6,166 bases of DNA from assembly GCA_938023895.1 (NCBI GenBank), contig CALJDH010000332.1:1-6166 (forward strand), given 5' to 3'. Origin of the DNA: an uncultured Aliiroseovarius sp. (GTDB lineage: Bacteria > Pseudomonadota > Alphaproteobacteria > Rhodobacterales > Rhodobacteraceae). The first letter of the stretch is position 1. Each line of letters begins with the position of its first letter. Positions 1 to 6,095 of this stretch are shown here, one piece after another. Below the pieces are notes generated by a model. That model was not told where the DNA came from and did no database searches. It saw only the letters and a list, made by a program, of their open reading frames with translations. Position numbers and translations under genes: made by a program.

Positions 1-926
1 CGGTTACAGGCGTTTTCCAAGATCGGCTCAAAGTGGTCGAAATCTTCGGGCAATTGGTCGAACTCGAACGTATCTGCGATACCGTTCATGCCCCACGGTT
101 TCGCGTTTGGTTCAAACGCACCCAGCAGCATCTTGCCTGCGTCTTCCTTGTAATACGCGCATTCGTCCGGCACGCGCAGCACCGGCATCTGGGTCAGGCC
201 AGAAATGGCTTCGGTCACGATATAGAAGTGCTCGCAGGCATGAAGCGGGACGTTCACACCGGCCATACGGCCAACCTCGTGCCCCCACATGCCTGCGCAG
301 TTCACGATCATGTCGCAGGCGATGTGACCCTGTTCCTTACCATCATCCGACGCCCAGTCCACGCCCGTCACCTTGCGCCCATCGCGCTGGATGCCGGTGA
401 CCTTGGTGCGCTCTTTGACGGTCGCGCCGCGTTGACGTGCGCCCTTGGCCAAAGCCAGCGCGATGTTGGCCGGGTCGCCCTGCCCGTCTTTGGGCAGCCA
501 GACACCACCGACCACGCCGTCAATGTTCAGATGTTCATAGCGCGACAGGGCTTCTTCGGCGGTGATTTCTTCCACGTCGACGCCAAAGGCGCGGGCCATA
601 GCGGCCTGACGGGCCAGTTCTTCCATCCGCTCAGTGGTCAGCGCCACGCTGATCGAGCCCACACGTTTAAAGCCGGTGGCAACGCCCGTTTCTGCCTCAA
701 GATCGCCATAGAGCTCCTGCGAGTATTTCGCCAGCTTCGTCATGTTCGCCGTCGCGCGCAGCTGGGCAATCAGACCTGCAGCATGCCATGTGGTGCCGGA
801 TGTCAGTTGCTTGCGTTCAAGCAGCACCACATCTTTCCAGCCAAGCTTGGTCAGGTGATAGGCGACAGAGCAGCCGATGACGCCGCCACCGATGATGACA
901 ACGCGGGCTTGTGTGGGCAGGGACAT
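1..926 (-). CDS. FAD-dependent oxidoreductase, sarcosine dehydrogenase-like (partial, C-terminus beyond left edge)
   Basis: The first 308 residues of a flavoprotein are present; the frame is open to base 1, so the rest lies outside. The N-terminus has a Rossmann FAD motif (GGGVIG, about residues 13-18), an acidic residue at the end of the second strand (VVLLER, 33-38) and the motif LTSGTTWHAAGL (41-52). In the dimethylglycine/sarcosine dehydrogenase family the His of this motif (H48 here) carries covalent FAD. The SGTTWH form is that of sarcosine dehydrogenase, whereas dimethylglycine dehydrogenase has AGSTWH. Further FAD-domain signatures are IVNCAGMW (207-214) and GAFEPNAKPW (269-278). Relatives are about 810-850 aa with C-terminal GcvT folate-binding domains, which I expect beyond the edge. 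The start at 926 follows AAGGAG with 7-base spacing. Likely role is oxidative N-demethylation in the cytoplasm, with sarcosine to glycine as the leading guess. The substrate is inferred; another N-methyl amino acid is possible. Confidence 0.92.
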   Translation of the reverse strand, partial: MSLPTQARVVIIGGGVIGCSVAYHLTKLGWKDVVLLERKQLTSGTTWHAAGLIAQLRATANMTKLAKYSQELYGDLEAETGVATGFKRVGSISVALTTERMEELARQAAMARAFGVDVEEITAEEALSRYEHLNIDGVVGGVWLPKDGQGDPANIALALAKGARQRGATVKERTKVTGIQRDGRKVTGVDWASDDGKEQGHIACDMIVNCAGMWGHEVGRMAGVNVPLHACEHFYIVTEAISGLTQMPVLRVPDECAYYKEDAGKMLLGAFEPNAKPWGMNGIADTFEFDQLPEDFDHFEPILENACN

Positions 927-1010
927 GACATCACTCCTTGATGGATTCGGGTCGAGATTTGCACGCAGCATCGCGACCAAACATCTTGTTTTCGCCAAAA
1001 TTGACGGAAA
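927..1010 (-). promoter_or_regulatory. Leader of the partial oxidoreductase gene, with a weak inverted repeat
   Basis: This 84-base gap separates the AraC-type gene from the oxidoreductase start and is richer in A/T at its upstream end. It holds the AAGGAG ribosome binding site (just upstream of 926) and an imperfect inverted repeat, with arms 950-957 and 971-978 pairing at 7 of 8 positions around a 13-base spacer. The repeat could be an operator for the adjacent AraC-type activator or a small leader hairpin. I find no U-rich intrinsic terminator after the AraC gene and no convincing -35/-10 pair inside the gap. Confidence 0.35.
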
Positions 1011-1979
1011 TTAGCTATTATAGGCAGGCAAGTTTCCGGTCTTGCGCAGCGACATGGGGGTCACGCCGAAATGGCGGCGAAAGAGCGACGAGAAACCGTT
1101 GGGAAAGCCACAGGCCAGCCCGACATCGCGCACGCTCATCGCGGTTTTCAAAAGCAGCGTGTTGGCGTGGTTCAGGCGCAGCTCGCGGTAGTACGCGTTG
1201 GGCGTGGTGTGGAAATGCGTGCGGAAATGACGTTCCAGCGAGCGTTCGGAAATCCCCAGCAGCGCCACCAGTTCCGAGATGCGCAGCGGCTCTTCCAGAT
1301 TGGCCTGCATCAGCTCGACACATTGGTCCAGCGCGCGATTTCCGGTTAGGGTAAGTTCCTTCCCGCCAAAGGGTTGCAGGGTCGAGAATGTGCGGATCTT
1401 TTCATGCAGCATGATGTCGGCCACCGTCGCGACCGAGGCTGCGGACAGGTGGCTACCCAACAGCGCCAGCACAAGGTCATGGGTCGATCCCATCCCCGCG
1501 GATGTGATGATGCGACCATCGTCAGCAACCAGCGCATAAGACCCGACCCCAGGCGTGCCGCGTTCGTTCAGAACCGCGCGGTTTTCCCAATGGGTGGTGT
1601 GGCTCATCGTTTGTTCGCCGGTCTCGGCGATGTGACGGCTGGCCGCTTCGGACAGCAGGATCACGCGGGCTCCGGCCCATTGATAGGCTTTGATTTCCTT
1701 TTGCAGTGACAGCTCTTTCGCGTCGGGGTCGGAATTGCCCAGCACAAATACGTAATGCGCCGACGGTTTGGGGTGGAAGGGCTGGGTCGCTACATCGATC
1801 CCAGCACGACAGCGCACATCCCCACCGTGGCGCGACAGATTCTGCCAGCGAAACACCTCGCGCGCGGTGACGCGGTTGGCGATGCGCAGAAGCTCAAGAA
1901 TGGCGGACAATTCGGTCAAGACAAAGCCGTCTGACATCAGGATGTCGACCTGAACGGGATGTTGGATCATGTCCTTCAT
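1011..1979 (-). CDS. GlxA/GbdR-type AraC-family transcriptional regulator (DJ-1/PfpI-like sensor + AraC HTH)
   Basis: This 322-aa protein has two parts. Residues about 9-190 form a DJ-1/PfpI (class I glutamine amidotransferase-like) domain, with the family signature SAGMGSTHDLVLALL (160-174) and HTTHW (127-131). Residues about 213-312 are an AraC helix-turn-helix region (ISELVALLGISERSLERHF, 234-252, and the second helix pair ending GFPNGFSSLFRRHFGVTP). The usual nucleophile-elbow Cys is absent: the strand reads VILLSEAAS (106-114), so the domain probably binds ligand without catalysis. This is the architecture of GbdR, SouR and CdhR, which sense glycine betaine/dimethylglycine, sarcosine and carnitine metabolites. 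Lying between two demethylase genes, it may activate one or both in response to such a metabolite (inferred). I chose the Met at 1979 because AAGGA lies 7 bases upstream and the family-like sequence begins there; an upstream in-frame Met at 2168 would run into the preceding gene. Confidence 0.92.
   Translation of the reverse strand: MKDMIQHPVQVDILMSDGFVLTELSAILELLRIANRVTAREVFRWQNLSRHGGDVRCRAGIDVATQPFHPKPSAHYVFVLGNSDPDAKELSLQKEIKAYQWAGARVILLSEAASRHIAETGEQTMSHTTHWENRAVLNERGTPGVGSYALVADDGRIITSAGMGSTHDLVLALLGSHLSAASVATVADIMLHEKIRTFSTLQPFGGKELTLTGNRALDQCVELMQANLEEPLRISELVALLGISERSLERHFRTHFHTTPNAYYRELRLNHANTLLLKTAMSVRDVGLACGFPNGFSSLFRRHFGVTPMSLRKTGNLPAYNS
1017..1022 (-). promoter_or_regulatory. Possible -10 box (TATAAT) at the 3' end of the AraC-type gene
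   Basis: A perfect TATAAT on the minus strand overlaps the last codons of the AraC-type gene (Ala-Tyr-Asn). It points toward the oxidoreductase gene that starts at 926. The hexamer 16-18 bases upstream is a poor match to a -35 box, so this could be chance coding sequence. If used, transcription would begin around 1005-1010 and give a leader of roughly 80 bases. Confidence 0.25.
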
Positions 1980-1986
1980 CGTCTGT

Positions 1987-1991
1987 TCCTT
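1987..1991 (-). promoter_or_regulatory. Ribosome binding site deciding the AraC-type start
   Basis: AAGGA lies 7 bases upstream of the ATG at 1979. It supports a 322-aa product over the 385-aa frame that starts at 2168, whose extra 63 residues would overlap the end of the dimethylglycine dehydrogenase-like gene and resemble no sensor domain. Confidence 0.6.
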
Positions 1992-2003
1992 CCCTGTTGG
2001 TGT

Positions 2004-2031
2004 GCCCCGCGCATCTTGGCGCGCGCGGGGC
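2004..2031. terminator. GC-rich hairpin between the dehydrogenase and AraC-type genes
   Basis: Arms 2004-2012 (GCCCCGCGC) and 2023-2031 (GCGCGGGGC) pair perfectly over 9 G/C pairs around a 10-base loop. The hairpin sits 15 bases after the dehydrogenase stop. The only T-run beside it (2034-2037) follows the hairpin on the plus strand. As a classical intrinsic terminator it would therefore stop plus-strand (antisense) transcripts; on the minus strand it is followed by CACACC, with no U-tract. In the sense direction it may act as a weak terminator, an RNA-processing or 3'-stabilising structure, or an attenuator that lowers AraC-type gene expression. Confidence 0.45.
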
Positions 2032-2046
2032 GGTTTTATCATGCGA

Positions 2047-4491
2047 TCAGGCGCGCAGACGCTCGTTTGCCGGATCCCACAGCGGTTGGTCTTCCTGCAC
2101 CACGGCTTTGAACTTCTCGCCGTAGATTTCGACCTCAAGCACGGTGCCGGGGGTGGCCAGTTCGGCACGAACCATGCCCAGCGCGATCGACTTGTTCACG
2201 CGATGGCCCCACCCGCCCGAGGTGGTTTCGCCGACGATCTCGTCGCCCGACCAGATGCAGGACATATAGGGCGCGTCGGCGTCCCCGGCCTCGACCGTCA
2301 GGGTCACGAAGGATTTCTTCACGCCCTGCTGCATCTCGTTCTGGATCGCGGCCTTGCCCGGGAAGTCCTGTGGCTTGTCCAGCTTGACGAAACGGCCAAG
2401 CCCGCCTTCCAGCAGCGAGTAATCCGTCGACAGATCGCCCTTCCACGCACGATAGCCTTTTTCCAGACGCAAAGAATTCAGCGCGTACATGCCGAAGGGC
2501 TTGGCGCCACCGTCCACGATCGCGTCATAGATCGCGGGCATGTCCTCGTTCAACGCATGGACTTCCCAGCCCAGCTCGCCCGCGAAGGACACACGCACCA
2601 GATGCGCAGGTTTACCAGCGACGGTAGCCGCCTGATGGGTCAGCCAGCCAAGGCTCAGATCCGCATCCGACAAACCTGCCAACAGATCGCGCGACTTGGG
2701 TCCGGTCACAATCAGCGTGTCGCGGGTGGTGGTGACGTCCTCGACCGAAACAGTCGCAGGCATCGCTTGCACCAGAATGTCCCGGTCATGCCACTGAGCT
2801 GTTGCGGCGGTGATCATGACGAAGTCGTCTTCACCCAGACGCATGCACGACATTTCGGTCAGAATGCGGCCACGGTTGTCTGCGATATAGACCAGGTTGA
2901 TACGCCCGATCTTGGGCAGGCCACCGGTCACTAGACCGCGCAGAGCCTCGGCAGCACCGTCGCCTTTGACAACAAAGCGCGAGAAGCCCGGCAGGTCCAG
3001 AACGCCCACGCCGTCACGCACGGCTTCGCATTCTTCTTTGATACGCGCCTCCCACGGGCCAGAGCGGCCCCATGTGTGCGTCGCTTCTTCCGAGGTATCG
3101 TCGCCATCCTGCGCAAACCAGTTGGCACGTTCCCAGCCGTTATATGCCCCCATGACGCCACCAGCAGCGATCACGCGGTCATGAACAGGCGACAGTTTCT
3201 TGTCCCGCGCGGCAGTCCATTCGTGATGGGGGAAGTGCATGGCGTATTCGTTGCCGTAGACCTCCATCCCTTTCTGATCGCAGTAATCCTGATCGGTGTA
3301 GTCGGTGTAGCGGCGCGGATCGACCGCCCACATGTCCCATTCGCTCGCGCCATCGACGATCCATTCGGCCATGACCTTACCTGCGCCACCGCCTTGCGCG
3401 ATGCCGAAGGTGAAGACACAGGCCTCGAACGCGTTCTCAACACCCGGCATCGGACCCATCAGGGGCAGACCATCGGGGGCATAGGGGATCGGGCCGTTGA
3501 TCACGCTGGACACGCCCGAGGTCTCCATCAACGGCACGCGGGCCATGGCGTCGACGACGATGTCCTCGATCCGGTCCAGATCCTCCTGCCACAGCTGGAA
3601 GCTGAAATCGTCGGGCATCTTGTCGTTGCCCAGCCAGTGCGCCTTACAGTTCGGCTCGTAGGGGCCAAGGTTATAGCCGTGCTTTTCCTGACGCAGATAG
3701 TACGACACATCCACGTCGCGGATCAGGGGCAGCTTGCCGCCGTGTTCCTTGGACCAAGCCTCGATCTCGGGGATCTGTTCGGTCAACAGATACTGGTGCT
3801 CCATCACCATCATCGGCACGGTGCGCCCGCCATAAGGCTTGAACATCTCGCCCACGCGCTGGGCGTAATAGCCAGCCGCGTTGACCACATAGTCACATTC
3901 GATATCACCCTTTTCGGTGTGAACGATCCACGTCTTGTCTTCCTTCTGGGTGACACCGGTCGCGGGCGTGAAGCGCAGGATCTTCTGTCCCATGTCACGC
4001 GCGCCTTTGGCCAACGCTTGGGTAACCTGAGCCGGGTCGATGTCGCCGTCCGACGGATCCCACAGCACGCCCATCAGGTCGTGGGTTTCAAGGAACGGAT
4101 AACGTTCCTTCGCCTGCTCAGGCGTCCACATCTCCATCTCGATGCCCTGATAGCGACCCATCGAGCACGCGTGTTCAAACTCCTGCATCCGCTCTTTCGT
4201 GTGGGCCAGACGGATCGACCCCGACTGGTGATAATTCATCGGATAGTCGACCTCTTCGCCCAGACGCGAATACAGCTCGGTCGAATAGCGCTGCATGTTC
4301 ATGATCGCCCAGCTGGTCGAGAACGTCGGCACGTTGCCAGCGGCGTGCCAGGTGGACCCTGCCGTCAGCTCGTTCTTTTCAAGAAGAACGCAGTCGGTCC
4401 AGCCCTTCAGGCCAAGGTGATAAAGCGTCGAGGCGCCGACAACACCGCCGCCGATGATGACGACGCGTGCTTTGGTGGGGAAGTCGGACAT
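2047..4491 (-). CDS. Dimethylglycine dehydrogenase-like flavoprotein (DAO FAD domain + GcvT domains)
   Basis: This 814-aa protein has the full length and domain order of dimethylglycine dehydrogenase. A DAO-type FAD domain (about 8-375) has GGGVVG (14-19), ribose-binding E38 and LTAGSTWHAAG (42-52), whose H49 matches the covalent FAD site. A linker domain (about 376-430) is followed by a GcvT folate-binding domain (about 435-690; FAGELGWEVH 636-645, NSLRLEKGYRAW 672-683) and a GcvT C-terminal barrel (about 715-806). Segments recalled from mammalian dimethylglycine dehydrogenase are closely matched: SGSIRLA, YYLRQE, GPYEP, NGPIPYAPD and FVKLDKPQDF. The expected reaction is oxidative removal of one methyl group from N,N-dimethylglycine to give sarcosine, passing the C1 unit to tetrahydrofolate or releasing formaldehyde, with electrons going to an electron-transfer flavoprotein. 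There is no signal peptide, so it is cytoplasmic. The start at 4491 follows AGGAG; the upstream LysE-type gene ends 16 bases before, so they are probably co-transcribed. Another N-methyl substrate cannot be excluded. Confidence 0.93.
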   Translation of the reverse strand: MSDFPTKARVVIIGGGVVGASTLYHLGLKGWTDCVLLEKNELTAGSTWHAAGNVPTFSTSWAIMNMQRYSTELYSRLGEEVDYPMNYHQSGSIRLAHTKERMQEFEHACSMGRYQGIEMEMWTPEQAKERYPFLETHDLMGVLWDPSDGDIDPAQVTQALAKGARDMGQKILRFTPATGVTQKEDKTWIVHTEKGDIECDYVVNAAGYYAQRVGEMFKPYGGRTVPMMVMEHQYLLTEQIPEIEAWSKEHGGKLPLIRDVDVSYYLRQEKHGYNLGPYEPNCKAHWLGNDKMPDDFSFQLWQEDLDRIEDIVVDAMARVPLMETSGVSSVINGPIPYAPDGLPLMGPMPGVENAFEACVFTFGIAQGGGAGKVMAEWIVDGASEWDMWAVDPRRYTDYTDQDYCDQKGMEVYGNEYAMHFPHHEWTAARDKKLSPVHDRVIAAGGVMGAYNGWERANWFAQDGDDTSEEATHTWGRSGPWEARIKEECEAVRDGVGVLDLPGFSRFVVKGDGAAEALRGLVTGGLPKIGRINLVYIADNRGRILTEMSCMRLGEDDFVMITAATAQWHDRDILVQAMPATVSVEDVTTTRDTLIVTGPKSRDLLAGLSDADLSLGWLTHQAATVAGKPAHLVRVSFAGELGWEVHALNEDMPAIYDAIVDGGAKPFGMYALNSLRLEKGYRAWKGDLSTDYSLLEGGLGRFVKLDKPQDFPGKAAIQNEMQQGVKKSFVTLTVEAGDADAPYMSCIWSGDEIVGETTSGGWGHRVNKSIALGMVRAELATPGTVLEVEIYGEKFKAVVQEDQPLWDPANERLRA

Positions 4492-4507
4492 TTGGGTCTC
4501 CTGTTGG

Positions 4508-5131
4508 TCAATTCCATGCCAGCCGTGCGGCGAGTGCTCCGAAGATCACGGCGGACAGTTTGTTCATGGTGTGTGTGGATTTGCGGACCTTGTCGGCGGC
4601 CAGACCGGCAAAGATGCCGATCAACCCGTCGGCAATGAAGCCGCCAATTGCGAAGATGATCCCAAGGATCAGGATCTGCTGCCATTCCGGGCCAATCGCG
4701 GGGTCCACGAATTGCGGCAAGAAGGCGAGGATGAACAGAATCACTTTGGGGTTCAGAAGGTTGGTCACGAGGCCGCGACGAAAGGCGCGCCACAGATCGG
4801 CCCGTCCTTTGCGGGTATCCGGGGTGCCAGTGGACCGCCAGCTATGCCACGCGAGCCATGCCAAATAGGCGGCGCCTGCGTATCGGATCACATCCAGCGC
4901 GATTGGGGATGCCGCGATCAGCAATGCCAGCCCGGCGGCGGCGAGGATGACCTGACAAGCCACGCCAAGGATCACACCTGCGGTGGCGGCCAGACCCGAT
5001 TTCGGCCCACCGGCAATGCCGCTAGCAATCACGAACATCATGTCCGCACCGGGCGTCAGGTAGAGCAGGATCGAGGCTCCGATGAAGGTGGCAATGACCC
5101 ATGGGTCCATCAGGAAAAGCGTCTCGATCAT
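4508..5131 (-). CDS. LysE/RhtB-family amino-acid exporter
   Basis: This 207-aa, strongly hydrophobic protein has the usual length and about six membrane segments (roughly 10-28, 40-64, 68-96, 120-142, 152-178 and 186-205). Two family signatures are present. The first is YLTPGADMMFVIASGIAGG (24-42), matching the N-terminal TPGPD-type loop of LysE/RhtB carriers, followed by G-rich helix 2. The second is GLVTNLLNPKVILFILAFLPQFV (120-142), containing the conserved NPK. Family members are inner-membrane, proton-driven exporters of amino acids or related compounds such as lysine, homoserine, threonine or choline-derived metabolites. In this setting the cargo might be sarcosine, glycine or a methylated analogue, but nothing in the sequence fixes it. 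The start ATG is 3 bases after the stop of the GFA-like gene, with AGAGGG in that gene's end serving as ribosome binding site, so the two are translationally coupled. Confidence 0.93.
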   Translation of the reverse strand: MIETLFLMDPWVIATFIGASILLYLTPGADMMFVIASGIAGGPKSGLAATAGVILGVACQVILAAAGLALLIAASPIALDVIRYAGAAYLAWLAWHSWRSTGTPDTRKGRADLWRAFRRGLVTNLLNPKVILFILAFLPQFVDPAIGPEWQQILILGIIFAIGGFIADGLIGIFAGLAADKVRKSTHTMNKLSAVIFGALAARLAWN

Positions 5132-5134
5132 GGC

Positions 5135-5509
5135 TTAATCCCTCTGCGGCAGGCCGTCGGCGATTTGGTAGTAATCGCCCTTGTCCGCCGTGAAGATGTG
5201 CTTTTCCAGCGTCAGGCCCGTGGGTCCATCGACCGCGCCCAGTGCAAAGCTGATCGTGTCCTCGTCATGGGCTTTCCAGAACAGGAAGGACCCGCAGATT
5301 GGGCAAGAGCCGCGCTTGGCTGAGTCACTGGCCGCGTACCACGACACCTCGCCGGTGATCGTCAAAGCCGTTTCCAGTACGAAGGCCGAGGACCATATAC
5401 CGCCCGATTGCTTGCGGCACTGGCTGCAATGGCACATCGACATCCCTGCTGGGGTCGCGTTAGTGGAAAACGTGATGGCGCCGCACAGGCAGCTTCCCTT
5501 GATCATCAT
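5135..5509 (-). CDS. GFA/CENP-V-like zinc-binding protein
   Basis: This 124-aa protein has the complete cysteine pattern of the GFA family (glutathione-dependent formaldehyde-activating enzyme fold, also in CENP-V): C7 and C9 in GSCLCG, C26, C28 and C31 in CHCSQCR, and C69 and C72 in CPICG. These seven Cys normally hold two zinc ions. The founding enzyme, Gfa of Paracoccus, is about 190 aa and was proposed to speed S-hydroxymethylglutathione formation; short single-domain relatives like this are common and mostly uncharacterised. Its place upstream of a demethylase suggests a role with formaldehyde or a thiol adduct, but that is context only. The start at 5509 (a second Met follows at 5506) lies 7 bases past the stop of the XRE-cupin gene, and the AAGGGGG ribosome binding site overlaps that stop codon. 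No signal peptide or membrane segment is visible, so it is cytoplasmic. Confidence 0.92.
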   Translation of the reverse strand: MMIKGSCLCGAITFSTNATPAGMSMCHCSQCRKQSGGIWSSAFVLETALTITGEVSWYAASDSAKRGSCPICGSFLFWKAHDEDTISFALGAVDGPTGLTLEKHIFTADKGDYYQIADGLPQRD

Positions 5510-5511
5510 CG

Positions 5512-5518
5512 CCCCCTT
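5512..5518 (-). promoter_or_regulatory. Ribosome binding site overlapping the XRE-cupin stop codon
   Basis: AAGGGGG begins within the TAA stop of the XRE-cupin gene and precedes the ATG at 5509 by only 2 bases (4-5 from its centre). The overlap implies that translation of the GFA-like gene is coupled to that of the regulator. Confidence 0.5.
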
Positions 5519-6095
5519 AATACACCGGCGGCGCGATCACCCAGATCGCTACGGCCGGTTCGTCATAGGGGTTCGCCCAGTCATAGGCCTCGTGCTTGAT
5601 GCGGAAACTGTCGCCCGCCTGCACGGTGAAACTGCGCCCGCCAATGGTCAGGTCCAGCTTGCCGGACACCATATAGCCGACCTCTTGCGTGGGGCGGCTG
5701 GCGGGGGTTTGCATCTTGGAATGCGGCTCGAAGGTGGAGTGCACCATCTCGAAATCATCGGTCAGGTCGGGGGACAGAAGTTCTTCCCGCAAGCCTTCAT
5801 GGCTGGCGCCCATCGGGCGGCGATTGCCCGCCCGGACGATCCGTCCCTGCTCGCCCGCAGGCGAGGATTTATGCGCGAACAGCAGTGACATGGGCACGCC
5901 GAGCGCTTCGCCAATCGCGCGCAGATCAGAAATCGAGGGGTCGGACTTGTCGCGCTCAACTTGGCTAAGCCACCCAATGGAACGGCCCAAGGCGTCGGCC
6001 AGATCAGCGATCGTCATGCCACGCGATTTGCGTAAGGCCCGCAGGTCAGCCCCCAGACTGGTCCGGTGCAGGTGCTGTGGATCGCTGTGTAGCAT
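5517..6095 (-). CDS. XRE-family transcriptional regulator with C-terminal cupin sensor
   Basis: This 192-aa protein joins a Cro/C1-type helix-turn-helix (about 15-71; key parts LRALRKSRGMTIADLADAL and GWLSQVERDKSDPSISDL) to a cupin_2 barrel (about 118-187; EVGYMVSGKLDL, VQAGDSF). Length and layout are those of the PuuR-like XRE-cupin regulators, which usually sense a small metabolite and control adjacent catabolic or transport genes. The cupin histidines that bind metal are largely missing: the first motif has PASRPTQE (131-138) and the second YDWANP (171-176) in place of the usual His, so ligand binding without metal is likely. The start at 6095 follows GGAGG. It is the first gene of the tight four-gene block, and an inverted repeat at 6116-6134 lies 21 bases upstream of its start, which suggests self-regulation, probably by repression. 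The effector is unknown; dimethylglycine, sarcosine or a related amine is a guess from the operon. Confidence 0.92.
   Translation of the reverse strand: MLHSDPQHLHRTSLGADLRALRKSRGMTIADLADALGRSIGWLSQVERDKSDPSISDLRAIGEALGVPMSLLFAHKSSPAGEQGRIVRAGNRRPMGASHEGLREELLSPDLTDDFEMVHSTFEPHSKMQTPASRPTQEVGYMVSGKLDLTIGGRSFTVQAGDSFRIKHEAYDWANPYDEPAVAIWVIAPPVY

Larger units (their letters stand above)
2047..6095 (-). other. Probable four-gene operon (XRE-cupin, GFA-like, LysE-type, dimethylglycine dehydrogenase-like)
   Basis: Four same-strand genes are separated by 7, 3 and 16 bases, each with its own ribosome binding site lying in or next to the end of the gene before. No terminator-like structure occurs until the hairpin at 2004-2031. 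The two left-hand genes may be a read-through extension or separate units. Confidence 0.7.

Noticed and set aside
33..941. Plus-strand open frame of 302 codons at the left edge
   Set aside because: It is antisense to the partial FAD oxidoreductase, whose minus-strand frame has full family motifs and a good ribosome binding site.
1980..2168. 63-residue N-terminal extension of the AraC-type protein
   Set aside because: It would overlap the end of the dehydrogenase gene, has low-complexity Arg/Pro/Ser-rich sequence and no ribosome binding site that I can see. The Met at 1979 has one.
2842..2869. Glu (E546) where glycine-cleavage T-protein has a catalytic Asp near the folate site, taken at first as evidence of lost folate use
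   Set aside because: From memory, mammalian dimethylglycine dehydrogenase also has Glu in this position (GRVYAELT) and uses tetrahydrofolate, so the change is normal for the subfamily.
1969..2934. Plus-strand open frame of 321 codons
   Set aside because: It lies opposite two well-supported minus-strand genes and its product resembles no family.
3076..4638. Plus-strand open frame of 520 codons opposite the dimethylglycine dehydrogenase-like gene
   Set aside because: It is a shadow of the minus-strand gene caused by GC-rich third positions. The translation is rich in His, Arg and Val, has no recognisable domain, and overlaps a gene with a clear family match.
5135..5509. Naming the GFA-like gene as the formaldehyde-detoxifying enzyme gfa
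   Set aside because: It is much shorter than Paracoccus Gfa (124 against about 190 aa), and the GFA fold covers many proteins of unknown function. Only family membership is supported.
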